NCBI GenBank assembly: GCA_009917545.1
Contig: QZDW01000008.1
Location: 62,001 to 126,000 of the forward strand
Reading direction: 5' to 3'
Origin: a bacterium 1XD42-76
GTDB taxonomy: Bacteria; Bacillota; Clostridia; Lachnospirales; Lachnospiraceae
DNA: 64,000 bases
Part shown: piece after piece, positions 51,829 through 60,920 of the stretch
Numbering within the stretch: the stretch's first letter is position 1
How the letters are laid out: every line of letters starts with the position of its first letter
The notes under the pieces: generated by a model
What the model saw: the letters and a program-made list of their open reading frames with translations, nothing else
Database searches by the model: none
What the model was told of the DNA's origin: nothing
Position numbers and translations under genes: made by a program

Positions 51829-53153
51829 TCGTCCGCCCTGTAACGCTTTAACTTGGCGTTAATCCTTTCTATTGATTGATCCAGCTCTGTCTGCGCATCC
51901 ATTCCTGTCAGGACGACATTTTCCAGAATGCTCTGTACGGAGGCGCTTACCTGCGGATAGACAGGAGTCTTGGACCGGGGATGTCCGTAATTGCTGAGCT
52001 GCTTATAAAGGGCGTTGTAGTTTTCGTCCTCCTGGAATATGGGACTGCTGTTAAAAGCCTCATACGTGGACGGGAAGCTGCGGCTCTCCTCCCACAGCCG
52101 CTTGCCGCTCTCGACACCGCTCATATACTGTACGAGACGGGTCGCTCCTTCCAGGTGCTCTGTAGCAGAGGAAGCCGCGAAAGCCCAGGAGCCGGTCGGC
52201 GTATAGCGTCCGCCGTCCCAGTGGTCGGATACAATGTAAGGGGCGACGCCTAAAGAGATATCGGGGTAGCTGGAGTAAATGGTATTGACCTCCCAGGCAC
52301 CATCGAACTTAAAGGCTGCCCGTCCGCTTTCAAACAGATCCGTAATTTTCACCGGAGACATATATCCATTCTCAAGAATCTGCTTAAAATATTGCAGTGT
52401 TTCCAGGTTTTCAGGGGAATTCAGGACACCCTCTGCGTTTAAACCGCTTTCGTCAATAAAGTCCCCGCCGTTGGACCAGAAAAACGGCGCGTAATAGTAG
52501 ATCGTCGCCTCGCCCACCGGAAACGTCATGTCAATCGCATACCCGTTTTTCGCATCGGTGACAGGCTTTACCTTCCCCAGAATTTCAAGGAATTCCGAAA
52601 AGGTCCAGGGGTGTTCAGTATCAGGCACCGTAACGCCGGCCTCTGCCAGAATTTCCTTGTTATAGTAGAGGCCCACACTGGATTCCATTGCCCCCAGGGC
52701 ATACAGCTTATGGTCGTAGGTGCCCTGGTCGATGATGGATGGCAGGTAAACGGAACGTTCTTCCTCTGTCAGCCCGGCCAGAGGCTGGATGATGCCGTTA
52801 GACGCATACGCCGCAATATTCGGTCCATCTACAGTCAGGACGTCAGGCAGGCCTCCTGACATGACAGAGGCGTTGATTTTATCCGAATAACCGCCGCCGC
52901 TGTCGTTTCGCGGAACGAATTCGATATCGGCAAAATAGGTTCCGTCATACAGTTCATTAAAGGCATCGACGGACTTCCGGTAGCACTGCCCTTCCTCTGT
53001 GTCCTCGATGGAATGGACCCAGATGGACAGATACTGCTCCCCGTCGTCATAGCCGGCGATGTCCCCGGGGGAAGGCTCCTTCCTTCCGCATCCTGTCAGC
53101 ACAGATACGGCAATAGCAGAAAAAAGAAGTGCTGCTGTTTTCTTCTTTTTCAT
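51825..53153 (-). CDS. Sugar-binding lipoprotein (family 1 extracellular)
   Basis: 442 residues. The signal peptide ends VLTGC, a lipobox anchoring it outside the membrane. The rest is a MalE/MsmE-type sugar receptor (GYSDKINASVMSGGLPDVLTVDG, FKFDGAWEVNTI). With a GH32 enzyme at the end of the locus, the likely cargo is sucrose or short fructans; this is inference. AAAGGAG precedes the ATG. Only 26 bases separate it from the truncated LacI gene, leaving little room for a native promoter and operator. Confidence 0.88.
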   Translation of the reverse strand: MKKKKTAALLFSAIAVSVLTGCGRKEPSPGDIAGYDDGEQYLSIWVHSIEDTEEGQCYRKSVDAFNELYDGTYFADIEFVPRNDSGGGYSDKINASVMSGGLPDVLTVDGPNIAAYASNGIIQPLAGLTEEERSVYLPSIIDQGTYDHKLYALGAMESSVGLYYNKEILAEAGVTVPDTEHPWTFSEFLEILGKVKPVTDAKNGYAIDMTFPVGEATIYYYAPFFWSNGGDFIDESGLNAEGVLNSPENLETLQYFKQILENGYMSPVKITDLFESGRAAFKFDGAWEVNTIYSSYPDISLGVAPYIVSDHWDGGRYTPTGSWAFAASSATEHLEGATRLVQYMSGVESGKRLWEESRSFPSTYEAFNSSPIFQEDENYNALYKQLSNYGHPRSKTPVYPQVSASVQSILENVVLTGMDAQTELDQSIERINAKLKRYRADE

Positions 53154-53179
53154 ATTGATCGGCTGCTCCTTTCTGGAAA

Positions 53180-53893
53180 ATGTTTGTTAGTAGGAAATAT
53201 ATCCATGAGCTTCTGGCCTATAAGATCGAGGGGCTCATTGTTTTAAGCCATGCGCTTTCCTCCAGGGAGCTGGCGGCTTATGACATTCCGGTCGTCACGA
53301 TTGAACGGGAATCCGAATTTGTCTGCGGCATTTCGACGGATAACTATATGGGCGGAGTTCAGGCGGCCAGTCTTTTAATGAAGAATGAGTGTGATATCCT
53401 GTTCCATATCAATGCGGTTTTTCCGCAGAATGTTCCGGCGTATCAGAGAATCAGGGGATTTGAAGATACCTGTGTGCAGGAAAAGAGCCGCTATCATATC
53501 ATACAGCGGGATATGGGCGAATCCTATTCAGCGACGCAGGAGCAGATCAGGGAGATTTTTACAGAGATTGAAGAAGGATATCCAGACTTGAAAAAAGGAA
53601 TTTTCCTGGCAAATGATACGTATGCCAATATTTTTCTAAAGCTTGTGATACAGAAATACGGCGGGCTTCCAAAGGAATACCGGCTGATCGGATTTGATGA
53701 TTCTCCGATTGCCAGCGAGTCGATCGTGCCCATCACGACGATCGGGCAGCAGATCGACAAGCTGGTACAGAATGCGATGGAGCTTCTGGTATTACAGATG
53801 GAAGAGCAGAAAAAACGTGCTCCGAAGCCGCTTGAAAAGCCGTTGCACCGCCAGATTGCTCCCATTCTTGTCCGCCGGGAGACGACAGATTAG
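53180..53893 (+). pseudogene. LacI-family regulator lacking DNA-binding N-terminus
   Basis: 237 residues matching the second part of a LacI/GalR regulator: YKIEGLIVLSHALSSRELAAYDIPVVTIERE, DNYMGGVQAA, IFLANDTYANIFLK, LIGFDDSPIASESIVPITTIGQQ. A complete protein is ~335 residues; the helix-turn-helix, hinge and first ~30 residues of the sugar domain are absent. There is an in-frame stop at 53156-53158 and the sugar-binding gene begins 26 bases away, so a deletion probably removed the front of the regulator and the original promoter region. It may still bind sugar but cannot bind DNA. Confidence 0.78.
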
Positions 53894-53896
53894 GTA

Positions 53897-53920
53897 TCCC
53901 TGCTGCCGCGCAGTCAGGGA
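53897..53920. terminator. Hairpin between convergent genes
   Basis: TCCCTG.TGC pairs with GCA..CAGGGA (53897-53920), followed on the plus strand by a T-rich stretch near 53940. Confidence 0.5.
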
Positions 53921-53944
53921 CACGCTGATTGAATTCGCATTTTT

Positions 53945-56080
53945 TTAGAACGCGCGGTTGCAGAAGATGGCGACTGAGCGGGGGCGCATGATGAACTCGC
54001 TATCAATGCGGATTTCCTCCCCCTCCGGGTAAAAATACCGTCCTTTCTCATCACCATAGGTATTGACATGAAGGTACCAGGCTTCCTGACGGCCAAGATG
54101 TGGAAGCATGACACGTACATCTTCCCAGTAGGTATTGATGACAAGATACACAAGGTCGTCAACCCCTTTTTCTGTATTATAACCGGCAAAGCTGACGGCA
54201 AAGGTTCTGGCATCCCATGTGATTGACATTTCTTTGGCGTTGGTGCCGTGAATATGCAGAAAATCCATGCCGCAGACAGCGCTCGGAAGTTGTTTGCGGA
54301 TGACACTGTGTTTATGACGGAAATGTATCATAAATTTAAAAAAATCGAATAATTCCCGGTTTTTCTCCAATAGAGACCAGTCCAGCCAGGATATCTCATT
54401 GTCCTGACAGTAACAGTTATTGTTGCCGTACTGGGTATTGGCAAACTCGTCTCCGGCCAGAAACATTGGTGTGCCGCGGCTGCACATCAGTACAGCGCAG
54501 GCGTTTCGAATCATACGGAAGCGCAGTGCCAGTACTTCAGGATCATCGGTCTCCCCTTCTGTCCCGCAGTTCCAGCTGCGGTTATCGTCCGCTCCGTCAG
54601 TATTGCCCCAGCCGTTGGCTTCATTATGCTTGGCATTGTAGGAATAAAGGTCATACAGGGTGAAGCCGTCATGGCAGGTCAGAAAATTGACACAGGAATT
54701 ATATCCGGCATAGCTACTGTTGTAATCCGAGTGAAAGCTGCCATAGAGATCGCCGGAGCCGCCGATACTCCAGGCCGCGGTCCTAGCGTCCCAGTTATCC
54801 CCTTTTAAGAAGCCGCGTACAGCATCCCGGTAGCGCCCGTTCCATTCTGCCCAGCGTTTGTGCGCCGGGAAGCTGCCTACCTGGTACATGCCTCCGGCGT
54901 CCCAGGCCTCTGCAATGAGCTTAATATTGCCCAGAAGAGGGTCGTTTGCCAGAGATTTCAGTAGCGGCGGGTTGTTCATGGGAGTGCCATCCTCATTGCG
55001 CCCCAGAATGCTGGCCAGATCAAAGCGGAATCCGTCAACACGGTAGCTGACAGTCCAATAGCGCAGGCTTTCAAGAATCATTTGCTGAACAATTGGGTGA
55101 TTGCAGTTTAAAGTATTGCCGCAGCCGCTGAAATTGTAATAATTGCCGTCCGGAGTCAGCATGTAATAGACCTTATTGTCGATGCCCTTAAAAGAGAAAA
55201 CAGGCCCCTTATGGTTCCCTTCTGCTGTGTGGTTGAACACAACGTCAAGAATCACTTCGATCTCGTTGTCATGCAGAGTCTTAATTAACTTTTTGAGCTC
55301 AGTGCCTTCATGGTTATGCTCGTCGGCTGCCGTATAGCTGGTATTGGGAGCGAAAAAGCCGACCGTATTATAACCCCAGTAATCCAAAAGCTGTTTGCCG
55401 TCCACCTCACGGGAATTCATTGTTTCGTCAAATTCGAAAATGGGCATCAGTTCCACTGCATTGATGCCCAGCTCCTTCAGGTAAGGGACTTTTTCCATGA
55501 GTCCGGCGAAGGTTCCCGGGTGTTTGACACCGGAAGAAGGATGGCGGGTAAAGCCGCGGACGTGCAGTTCATAGATGACGAGATCGCTCAGCTCCCTGGT
55601 AGACTGCGGAGCGGCACCCCAGTCAAAGGCATCCCGTACAATGCACGCATGATAGGCCCCGGTCTTTTTCTCGCCCCAGATACGCTGACCGGCAACGGCT
55701 CTGGCATAAGGATCCAGAAGAATTTTGGTACGGTCAAATAAAAGCCCGTTTGCCGGGTCATACGGTCCGTCAATCCGGTAGGCGTATTCAAGATCGGTGG
55801 TGTCGAGGCCGAAAACAATCATGGAATAAACATCCCCGATCTTATATTGCTCGGGAAAAGGTAATATAGCGAAAGGCTCTTCCTTACCAGAATGGAATAA
55901 GAGCAATTCGCAGGAAGTCCCACGTTGGGTATGGATCGTAAAATTAACTCCGTCCTGTAATACAAAGGTGCCGTTTACCTCGAACATGCCGGGACGGATA
56001 GGGAAACCGCCAATCTGTCCCATCGGTGTGATTTCGACCGGGTGTTCGGGTACAAATTTATCTGGATATGGTTTTAGCAT
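53945..56080 (-). CDS. glgX: Glycogen debranching enzyme (GlgX/isoamylase type, GH13)
   Basis: 711 residues. Hydrolyses alpha-1,6 branches of glycogen or limit dextrins. A CBM48-like N-terminal domain (~15-150) precedes the GH13 barrel with DVVFNH (region I), FRFDLAS (II, nucleophile Asp), IAEAWDAGG (III, Glu) and TCHDGF (IV region). WSYNAKHNEANGWGNTDG-like loops and FLAGDEFANTQ are characteristic of GlgX. No signal peptide. Single gene, ending convergently with the LacI remnant. Confidence 0.88.
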   Translation of the reverse strand: MLKPYPDKFVPEHPVEITPMGQIGGFPIRPGMFEVNGTFVLQDGVNFTIHTQRGTSCELLLFHSGKEEPFAILPFPEQYKIGDVYSMIVFGLDTTDLEYAYRIDGPYDPANGLLFDRTKILLDPYARAVAGQRIWGEKKTGAYHACIVRDAFDWGAAPQSTRELSDLVIYELHVRGFTRHPSSGVKHPGTFAGLMEKVPYLKELGINAVELMPIFEFDETMNSREVDGKQLLDYWGYNTVGFFAPNTSYTAADEHNHEGTELKKLIKTLHDNEIEVILDVVFNHTAEGNHKGPVFSFKGIDNKVYYMLTPDGNYYNFSGCGNTLNCNHPIVQQMILESLRYWTVSYRVDGFRFDLASILGRNEDGTPMNNPPLLKSLANDPLLGNIKLIAEAWDAGGMYQVGSFPAHKRWAEWNGRYRDAVRGFLKGDNWDARTAAWSIGGSGDLYGSFHSDYNSSYAGYNSCVNFLTCHDGFTLYDLYSYNAKHNEANGWGNTDGADDNRSWNCGTEGETDDPEVLALRFRMIRNACAVLMCSRGTPMFLAGDEFANTQYGNNNCYCQDNEISWLDWSLLEKNRELFDFFKFMIHFRHKHSVIRKQLPSAVCGMDFLHIHGTNAKEMSITWDARTFAVSFAGYNTEKGVDDLVYLVINTYWEDVRVMLPHLGRQEAWYLHVNTYGDEKGRYFYPEGEEIRIDSEFIMRPRSVAIFCNRAF

Positions 56081-56193
56081 TGTATCTCCTTATATACTGG
56101 CCCTGGCCGGGCGTTTTGCGCTTCTTTTTCATTTGTGCCGGGAGCATTCTGCCTGTACCCGGCGAGGTTTCATAAAAAGGCTGCATTTTGATA

Positions 56194-56256
56194 AAAAAGG
56201 ACAGTGTTGAATTTTCCTCCATGCAAGTATGACGAAAATTCAACGTTGCCCTTTTT
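56194..56256. terminator. Long hairpin upstream of glgX
   Basis: GTTGAATTTTC (56206-56216) pairs with GAAAATTCAAC (56234-56244), and the stem extends to AAAAAGG/CCTTTTT. It is T-rich on both strands. The 612-base gap 56081-56692 otherwise shows no credible gene, and the short frame at 56275-56547 lacks coding character. Confidence 0.55.
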
Positions 56257-56692
56257 CGCACGATTCATTGCTTTTTAACATATTATACGCCCTCCGGGAA
56301 GCTGAGTCAATGCTGGAATTCCCCGCGGTGAACTGATAACGCGGCCGTAACCGCGGCATTTACAGCCTGACATCCGCATACATGAAGAAACAGGGTACGA
56401 CGGTTGACAAATGGAGAGCCTTTGTATATACGAAAGGCAGGCGCTGAAACATGACGCCGGTGTAGCCAAAGAGGCAGGATTGGGGAGGTTCCTCCACCAG
56501 CAGTTTGCGGGATCTGGCTGGATAAAGTCCTGGAATACTGCCTTCAAAATTGCTTGCTGAAATGTGTACCCTCTGGAAATATCAGAATTTGAAACGATCC
56601 GGTTTATGATATTTCATTCTTGTATTATCTAATGTGATGTGTTAAAATAAAGTTGAATTTTAGAGTTTGTTTTTATTTTATGGGGTGATGGA

Positions 56693-57313
56693 GTGCCAAA
56701 AGTAGCTTATTCCGAGGAAGATAGAGAGCGCATCAGAAACGCGCTCGTCACAGTTGGGCTTGAAATGATGGCAAAACAAGGCATACAACATACAACGATA
56801 GAACAAATATATAAAAAAGTCGGTATTTCACGAACATTTTTCTATTCTTTTTTCTCAACCAAAGAAGATTTGGTCGTTGAAACGTTGTACTTACAGCAGC
56901 CTAAAATCATTGCATATGTTCAAAGACTAATGGCAGATCCTTCTTTAAGCTGGCGTGATGCTGTGAAACAATTTCTCCATGCCTGCTGTTACGGAGAAAA
57001 AAATGGAATTGCTGTTTTAACAATGGAAGAACAACAGCTTATTTTCAGACGTCTGTCAAAGGAAAGCTATCAGGAGTTCCGCAGAAAGCAGCTCCGGCTT
57101 TTTGGAGAGATTTTAGAAAACTTTGGGATAAAGGCAGATACAGCAAGGGTCAATCTGTTTACCAATTTGAGCCTGACGGCAATGGTTGTACGCAGGGCGA
57201 TTCCCGATACACTCCCCTTGTTTGTTCCCGAAGCTGCGGATGAAACAATAGATTTTCAACTCAATGCGATTGTGGATGCCCTGGAGAAATTGAAAACGGC
57301 TCCCATACCTTGA
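56693..57313 (+). CDS. TetR-family transcriptional regulator
   Basis: 206 residues from a GTG start (GGGGTGATGGA upstream). The helix-turn-helix reads HTTIEQIYKKVGISRTFFYSFFSTKEDL (~35-62), preceded by the usual RIRNALVTVGLEMMAKQGI helix. The C-terminal ~140 residues form the ligand and dimer part. The gene is more A+T-rich than its neighbours. No adjacent transporter is obvious; its targets are unknown. Confidence 0.87.
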   Translation: MPKVAYSEEDRERIRNALVTVGLEMMAKQGIQHTTIEQIYKKVGISRTFFYSFFSTKEDLVVETLYLQQPKIIAYVQRLMADPSLSWRDAVKQFLHACCYGEKNGIAVLTMEEQQLIFRRLSKESYQEFRRKQLRLFGEILENFGIKADTARVNLFTNLSLTAMVVRRAIPDTLPLFVPEAADETIDFQLNAIVDALEKLKTAPIP

Positions 57314-57475
57314 AGGATGGGAATGAAAAAATCCGTCCGAATGGTATGCTTCGGCGTTATATTCAGACGGATTTTACTTTGGCTAAAATAAAGACAAATT
57401 TAACTATTTACCTTTATTTTGAACAATTATTTAATTTATTTATGATGCTGAGGGTACGGCCATATCTGGCTTCAA

Positions 57476-57536
57476 GCCTTCATGCGCCCACAGGTAAGCA
57501 TGCCACCATAAAGGAAAGCAACTCAGGCGCATTTTT
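57476..57536 (+). repeat. Dispersed repeat, copy E (shortened)
   Basis: CCTTCATGCGCC.ACAGGTAAGCATGCCACCAT..AGGAAAGC..TCAGGCGCATTTTT (57478-57536). It matches the left two-thirds of the other copies and stops where the ribosome site of the next gene begins. Confidence 0.75.
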
Positions 57537-57551
57537 TAGGAGGAAAAAATC

Positions 57552-58037
57552 ATGGGATTTTTTAGTAGGTTGTTTAAAGGGCCCGAAATTGATATGGAAA
57601 AGAGCAACGCAAATGCAAAGAAAATGCGGGCTCTATTTAACCAGGTTGTCGAAGATGGGGATCATTATAGGCTGATTTTTGGGTATACCGAGGATGTGAG
57701 CCGTTTCAATTATGGATTTGTTCATGGGAGTAAAACGAAAATCGGGAATTTAATTGTCGGCTGGAACGAAGCCAGCCAAACGATTGTGGTCGTTCCCACA
57801 GTGCCCAATCTTTCCGGCTGCGGCGATCCGACCTGTTACCGACGATCTGAAATTTTGAAAGCCTATCGTAATAAGTATCCTACCGATGCCTTTATCATTT
57901 ACCCGGACAAAAAAGGGTACATTGGTATCAATGCCTATGACTGGCTGGAAGATGAAAAACTGTATGTTTATGTATCACAGGATGATGAGCTGGCTGCTTT
58001 TACCGACTTCTTTATGAACCGATTTGCAACAAAGTGA
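57552..58037 (+). CDS. Conserved hypothetical protein between inverted repeats
   Basis: 161 residues with an AGGAGG site whose bases abut repeat copy E. No recognised domain, signal or membrane segment. Composition is that of a mixed alpha/beta protein: KSNANAKKMRALFNQVVEDGDHYRLIFGYTED, IVVVPTVPNLSGCGDPTCYRRSE, DAFIIYPDKKGYIGINAYDWL. Two nearby Cys (GCGDPTC) could bind a metal. Copies E and F of the dispersed repeat flank it in opposite orientation. Confidence 0.65.
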   Translation: MGFFSRLFKGPEIDMEKSNANAKKMRALFNQVVEDGDHYRLIFGYTEDVSRFNYGFVHGSKTKIGNLIVGWNEASQTIVVVPTVPNLSGCGDPTCYRRSEILKAYRNKYPTDAFIIYPDKKGYIGINAYDWLEDEKLYVYVSQDDELAAFTDFFMNRFATK

Positions 58038-58088
58038 GGTAAAAAGTGCCGTTCGGAGAAAGTGGACTGATTATCAGTTCCAACAAAA

Positions 58089-58195
58089 GCATGCCATCAG
58101 GCGGCATAAGACTGTGTATGCCGAATGCGCCTGAATGAAATTCTCTCATGGTGGCGCGCTTACTGGCGGGCTCACCTGCGGGCGCATGAAGGTTT
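58089..58195 (-). repeat. Dispersed repeat, copy F
   Basis: Minus-orientation copy from CCTTCATGCGCCCGCAGGTGAG (58192 side) through GCGCGCCACCATGA and TCAGGCGCATTCGGCATA to the GCCGCCTGATGGC end. It has an extra ~15-base insertion (GCCCGCCAGTAAGC) before the CCACCATG block. Confidence 0.8.
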
Positions 58196-58289
58196 CCTGT
58201 AGAATATGTGTGGCATACCAGCCAATCTTCTGCTATACTGGGGACATACGTGTGCATAATAATCAAATGGGCAGGAGGAGAAATGAAGA

Positions 58290-59105
58290 ATGAGTGAGGA
58301 AAACAGCAGGGGGACGGTCCCCTCGAAAAAGGAAATCATTAAGAAGCTGCGCACGGCGTCCGAACTGTATGCCTTGATGTCGCCATGTACAAAAATGCCG
58401 TATGTGCAATGTGACCCGGAGACGATGGATGACGAGATCTTCCTGTATCCGGAGGAGGAGACAGCGAAAGATGCGGCAATGCGTCTGTCCGGTAAGAGAA
58501 TTCCGGTTCAGGCCGTCAGGGTCGATCAAAAGCAGCTTCTCGGGTTCTGCGCAAATCTGTGGATGATGGGAGTAAACTGTGTCCTGTTCGGCGAGGGCAC
58601 ACCGGAGGAGACAAGGATTCAGCTCGAAGAGCTGGTAATGCGTCCGGGGACAGGCAAGCTTCCGGAGGGGCAGATCTGGGTGGAGAATCCGGAACTTCAT
58701 CTGACTGCGCTCTATTTTATGCAGGAAGCGCGCCGGGAAAGACTGCCGCAGATGACGGATGAGATGAAGCAGCTGCAGGAAGAAATTCTGGTTGATTTTG
58801 GAAAAGGCACGTATCTTACCGTGTACCACACAGACAACGGGATCCCTCTGATCCGTCAGCAAAGCGGAGATACGTATCAGCCGATCTTTACGGATATGAT
58901 GGAGATGCGCAAATTTAACCGTGACGGCGGATTTAAGGTAGTTGTCGTGGAGGCAGCAAAGATTCCCGGTATCCTTGCCAGGGAAGCCAAAGGAGTAGCC
59001 GTCAACCCGGCGGGAGTCAATCTCCTGCTTCCGATTGAAAGAAAGCGGGCGCCGGAGGAGTCCAGGCCGTCAGAAGGCGGAAGCGTGGGGCCGGTAAACG
59101 TGTAG
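58290..59105 (+). CDS. SseB-family protein
   Basis: 271 residues, ATG 9 bases after AGGAGGAG. The N-terminal ~115 residues are specific to this group. The C-terminal half (~150-250) fits the SseB fold: FGKGTYLTVYHTDNGIPLIRQ, IFTDMMEMRKFN, GVAVNPAGVNLLLP. SseB-like domains are found in enhanced serine sensitivity proteins and in many Firmicutes proteins of unclear role. Cytoplasmic. Not clearly in an operon. Confidence 0.75.
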   Translation: MSEENSRGTVPSKKEIIKKLRTASELYALMSPCTKMPYVQCDPETMDDEIFLYPEEETAKDAAMRLSGKRIPVQAVRVDQKQLLGFCANLWMMGVNCVLFGEGTPEETRIQLEELVMRPGTGKLPEGQIWVENPELHLTALYFMQEARRERLPQMTDEMKQLQEEILVDFGKGTYLTVYHTDNGIPLIRQQSGDTYQPIFTDMMEMRKFNRDGGFKVVVVEAAKIPGILAREAKGVAVNPAGVNLLLPIERKRAPEESRPSEGGSVGPVNV

Positions 59106-59118
59106 AGAGGGTTTATAA

Positions 59119-59157
59119 AGGAAGGGGTGCTGCAGAGTGGTTGCAGCGCCCCTTCCT
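59119..59157. terminator. Strong hairpin between convergent genes
   Basis: AGGAAGGGGTGCTGCA (59119-59134) pairs with TGCAGCGCCCCTTCCT (59142-59157). It lies between the SseB-like gene and the Uma2 gene. Confidence 0.6.
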
Positions 59158-59199
59158 GTCTGCGCCACAGACGAAGAAATTCGCATTTCTGGCATTTTT

Positions 59200-59757
59200 T
59201 CAAATGACGGTATCTCCCAGTAATTTGGCGATTATCACTTCAAATCCGGGAAAAGTCCTGGCAGGGACGGCCTGTTCGAAAGGATAGAACGCAGGAACCA
59301 TTTCCTCATCATAACAATATACGAGGGTATGCTCCTTAAGCGGGTCAACGATCCAGTATTCTTTTACCCCGGCGTCAAGATAAAGCGCGTTCTTTTTCAC
59401 ATAATCCATTTTCCGGCTGGCAGGCGATACGATTTCAATGATAAAGTCAGGTGCGCCCTGACAGCTGCATTCATTGAGTTTTTTCGGATCGCATACCACC
59501 ATGAGATCCGGTTCGATCCATGTCTTGTCGTCTGCATTCAGATTGACAGCAAACGGAGCTGTCAGGACACGGCAGGTTCCACTATGGGAGTGGATACAAT
59601 CCCGGATTGCAAAAGCCAGCTCCAGAGATAGAATCTGATGGGTTAAACCGGGAGACACCATCGCGAAAAGCACTCCATCAATCAACTAGGCGCGTTCCTG
59701 TTCCGGAAGGGCCCAGTAGTCACTGGATGTATATTCCTGTTTTCCAGATAATGCCAT
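59200..59757 (-). pseudogene. Uma2-family protein with in-frame amber codon
   Basis: The frame begins at the ATG at 59757 (AAAGGG site) with MALSGKQEYTSSDYWALPEQERA, the standard Uma2 start. It meets TAG at 59688-59686 exactly where the family has Glu (RAELIDG), and continues LIDGVLFAMVSP to a normal end. A single G-to-T change from GAG explains it. Downstream the PD-(D/E)XK-like core is intact (WIEPDLMVVCD, DFIIEIVSPAS, YLDAGVKEYWIVDP). A TTG at 59685 could restart translation but has no ribosome site. A functionless relic is the simplest reading. Confidence 0.8.
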
Positions 59758-59849
59758 TGTTACGCCCTTTCTATCTTTTATGCTCTGCTGCCATTATACA
59801 CACTGGGACGAAAAAAAGCAAAGGAATCACTTCGCTGTCTCCGCCTCCA

Positions 59850-60875
59850 TTATCGTTGTACGCGCCCGGAGGCGTCGCCGCCGGCAAGCTTTGCTACCTC
59901 GTCCACAGAGACCATATTCATATCGCCCTCGATCGAGTGTTTGAGGCAGGAAGCTGCGACCGCGAACTCAACCGTATCCTGAGGCCCATAGCCGCTTAAG
60001 CAGGCATAGATTAACCCGGCTCCAAAGCTGTCGCCGCCGCCTACGCGGTCAACGATGTGTATTGGATATTTACGGCTAAAATAAAAATCAGAGCCGTCAT
60101 ACAGCATAGCGGACCAGAGATTGTCGTTGGCTGAGACAGATTCGCGCAGCGTAATGGCAACCTTAGAGAAACCGAAACGTCCGGCGAGCTGTTGGGCCAC
60201 CTCCCGGTAGCCCTCGTGGTTGACCGTACCTGCTGTTACATTGGTGCCAGATGCCCGGATACCGAACACATCAGCGGCGTCCTCTTCGTTGGCGATACAC
60301 ACATCAACGTAGCTGCAAAGTTCTCCCATTACTTTTCCGGCCTTTTCCTTCGTCCAGAGCTTGTTCCTGTAATTTAAGTCACAGGAGACCGTGAGGCCGA
60401 GCTCCCTGGCCTTTTTGCAGGCTGCAAGGCAGATCTCTGCCACAGTATCGTTTAATGCCGGGGTAATACCGGTAAAATGGAACCAGTCGGCCCCTTCAAA
60501 AATATCATTCCAGGAAAAGTCCACAGGGAGGGCTTCCGCTATCGCAGAATGTGCCCGGTCGTAGATTACCTTGGACGGTCTCTGCGAAGCGCCTTTTTCC
60601 AGGAAGTAAATACCGACACGGCTGCCGCCGCGGACGATGCCGGAAGTATCGACGCCGAATTTTCGCAGTTCATTTACGGCTGCCTGGCCGATTTCGTGCC
60701 GGGGAAGCTTTGTGACAAAGGCGGCATCGAGGCCGAAATGAGCCAGGGAAACAGCCACATTCGCCTCGCCGCCGCCGTATGTGGCGCCGAAGGTATTGGC
60801 CTGGACAAAACGATAGTAGCCCTCCGGAGCCAGACGGAGCATGATTTCCCCAAATGTGATTACCCTTTTTGCCAT
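59850..60875 (-). CDS. kdgK: 2-keto-3-deoxygluconate kinase
   Basis: 341 residues of the PfkB/ribokinase family. Phosphorylates 2-keto-3-deoxygluconate with ATP. GGGEANVAVSLAHFG near residue 34 binds the sugar, and VGGGDSFGAG places the catalytic Asp at about 282. FTGITPALND and LNYRNKLW are typical of KdgK. It follows eda by 45 bases, so the two convert KDG to pyruvate and glyceraldehyde-3-phosphate, the end of hexuronate or pectin breakdown. Confidence 0.88.
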   Translation of the reverse strand: MAKRVITFGEIMLRLAPEGYYRFVQANTFGATYGGGEANVAVSLAHFGLDAAFVTKLPRHEIGQAAVNELRKFGVDTSGIVRGGSRVGIYFLEKGASQRPSKVIYDRAHSAIAEALPVDFSWNDIFEGADWFHFTGITPALNDTVAEICLAACKKARELGLTVSCDLNYRNKLWTKEKAGKVMGELCSYVDVCIANEEDAADVFGIRASGTNVTAGTVNHEGYREVAQQLAGRFGFSKVAITLRESVSANDNLWSAMLYDGSDFYFSRKYPIHIVDRVGGGDSFGAGLIYACLSGYGPQDTVEFAVAASCLKHSIEGDMNMVSVDEVAKLAGGDASGRVQR

Positions 60876-60920
60876 GATTCTGAATTCTCCTTTCCGTTGT
60901 TAAGGTGCGGACAGCAGCGC

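Noticed and set aside
56275-56547. 90-codon minus frame in the gap before the TetR gene
   Set aside because: No ribosome site and no coding-like composition; the segment looks like decayed intergenic DNA.
57310-57675. Plus frame overlapping repeat copy E and the 161-residue gene
   Set aside because: It reads through the dispersed repeat and out of frame with the gene that has the good ribosome site.
58012-58266. Minus frame containing GAFGIHSLMPPDG
   Set aside because: This is the chance or relic frame of repeat copy F, with no independent support as a gene.
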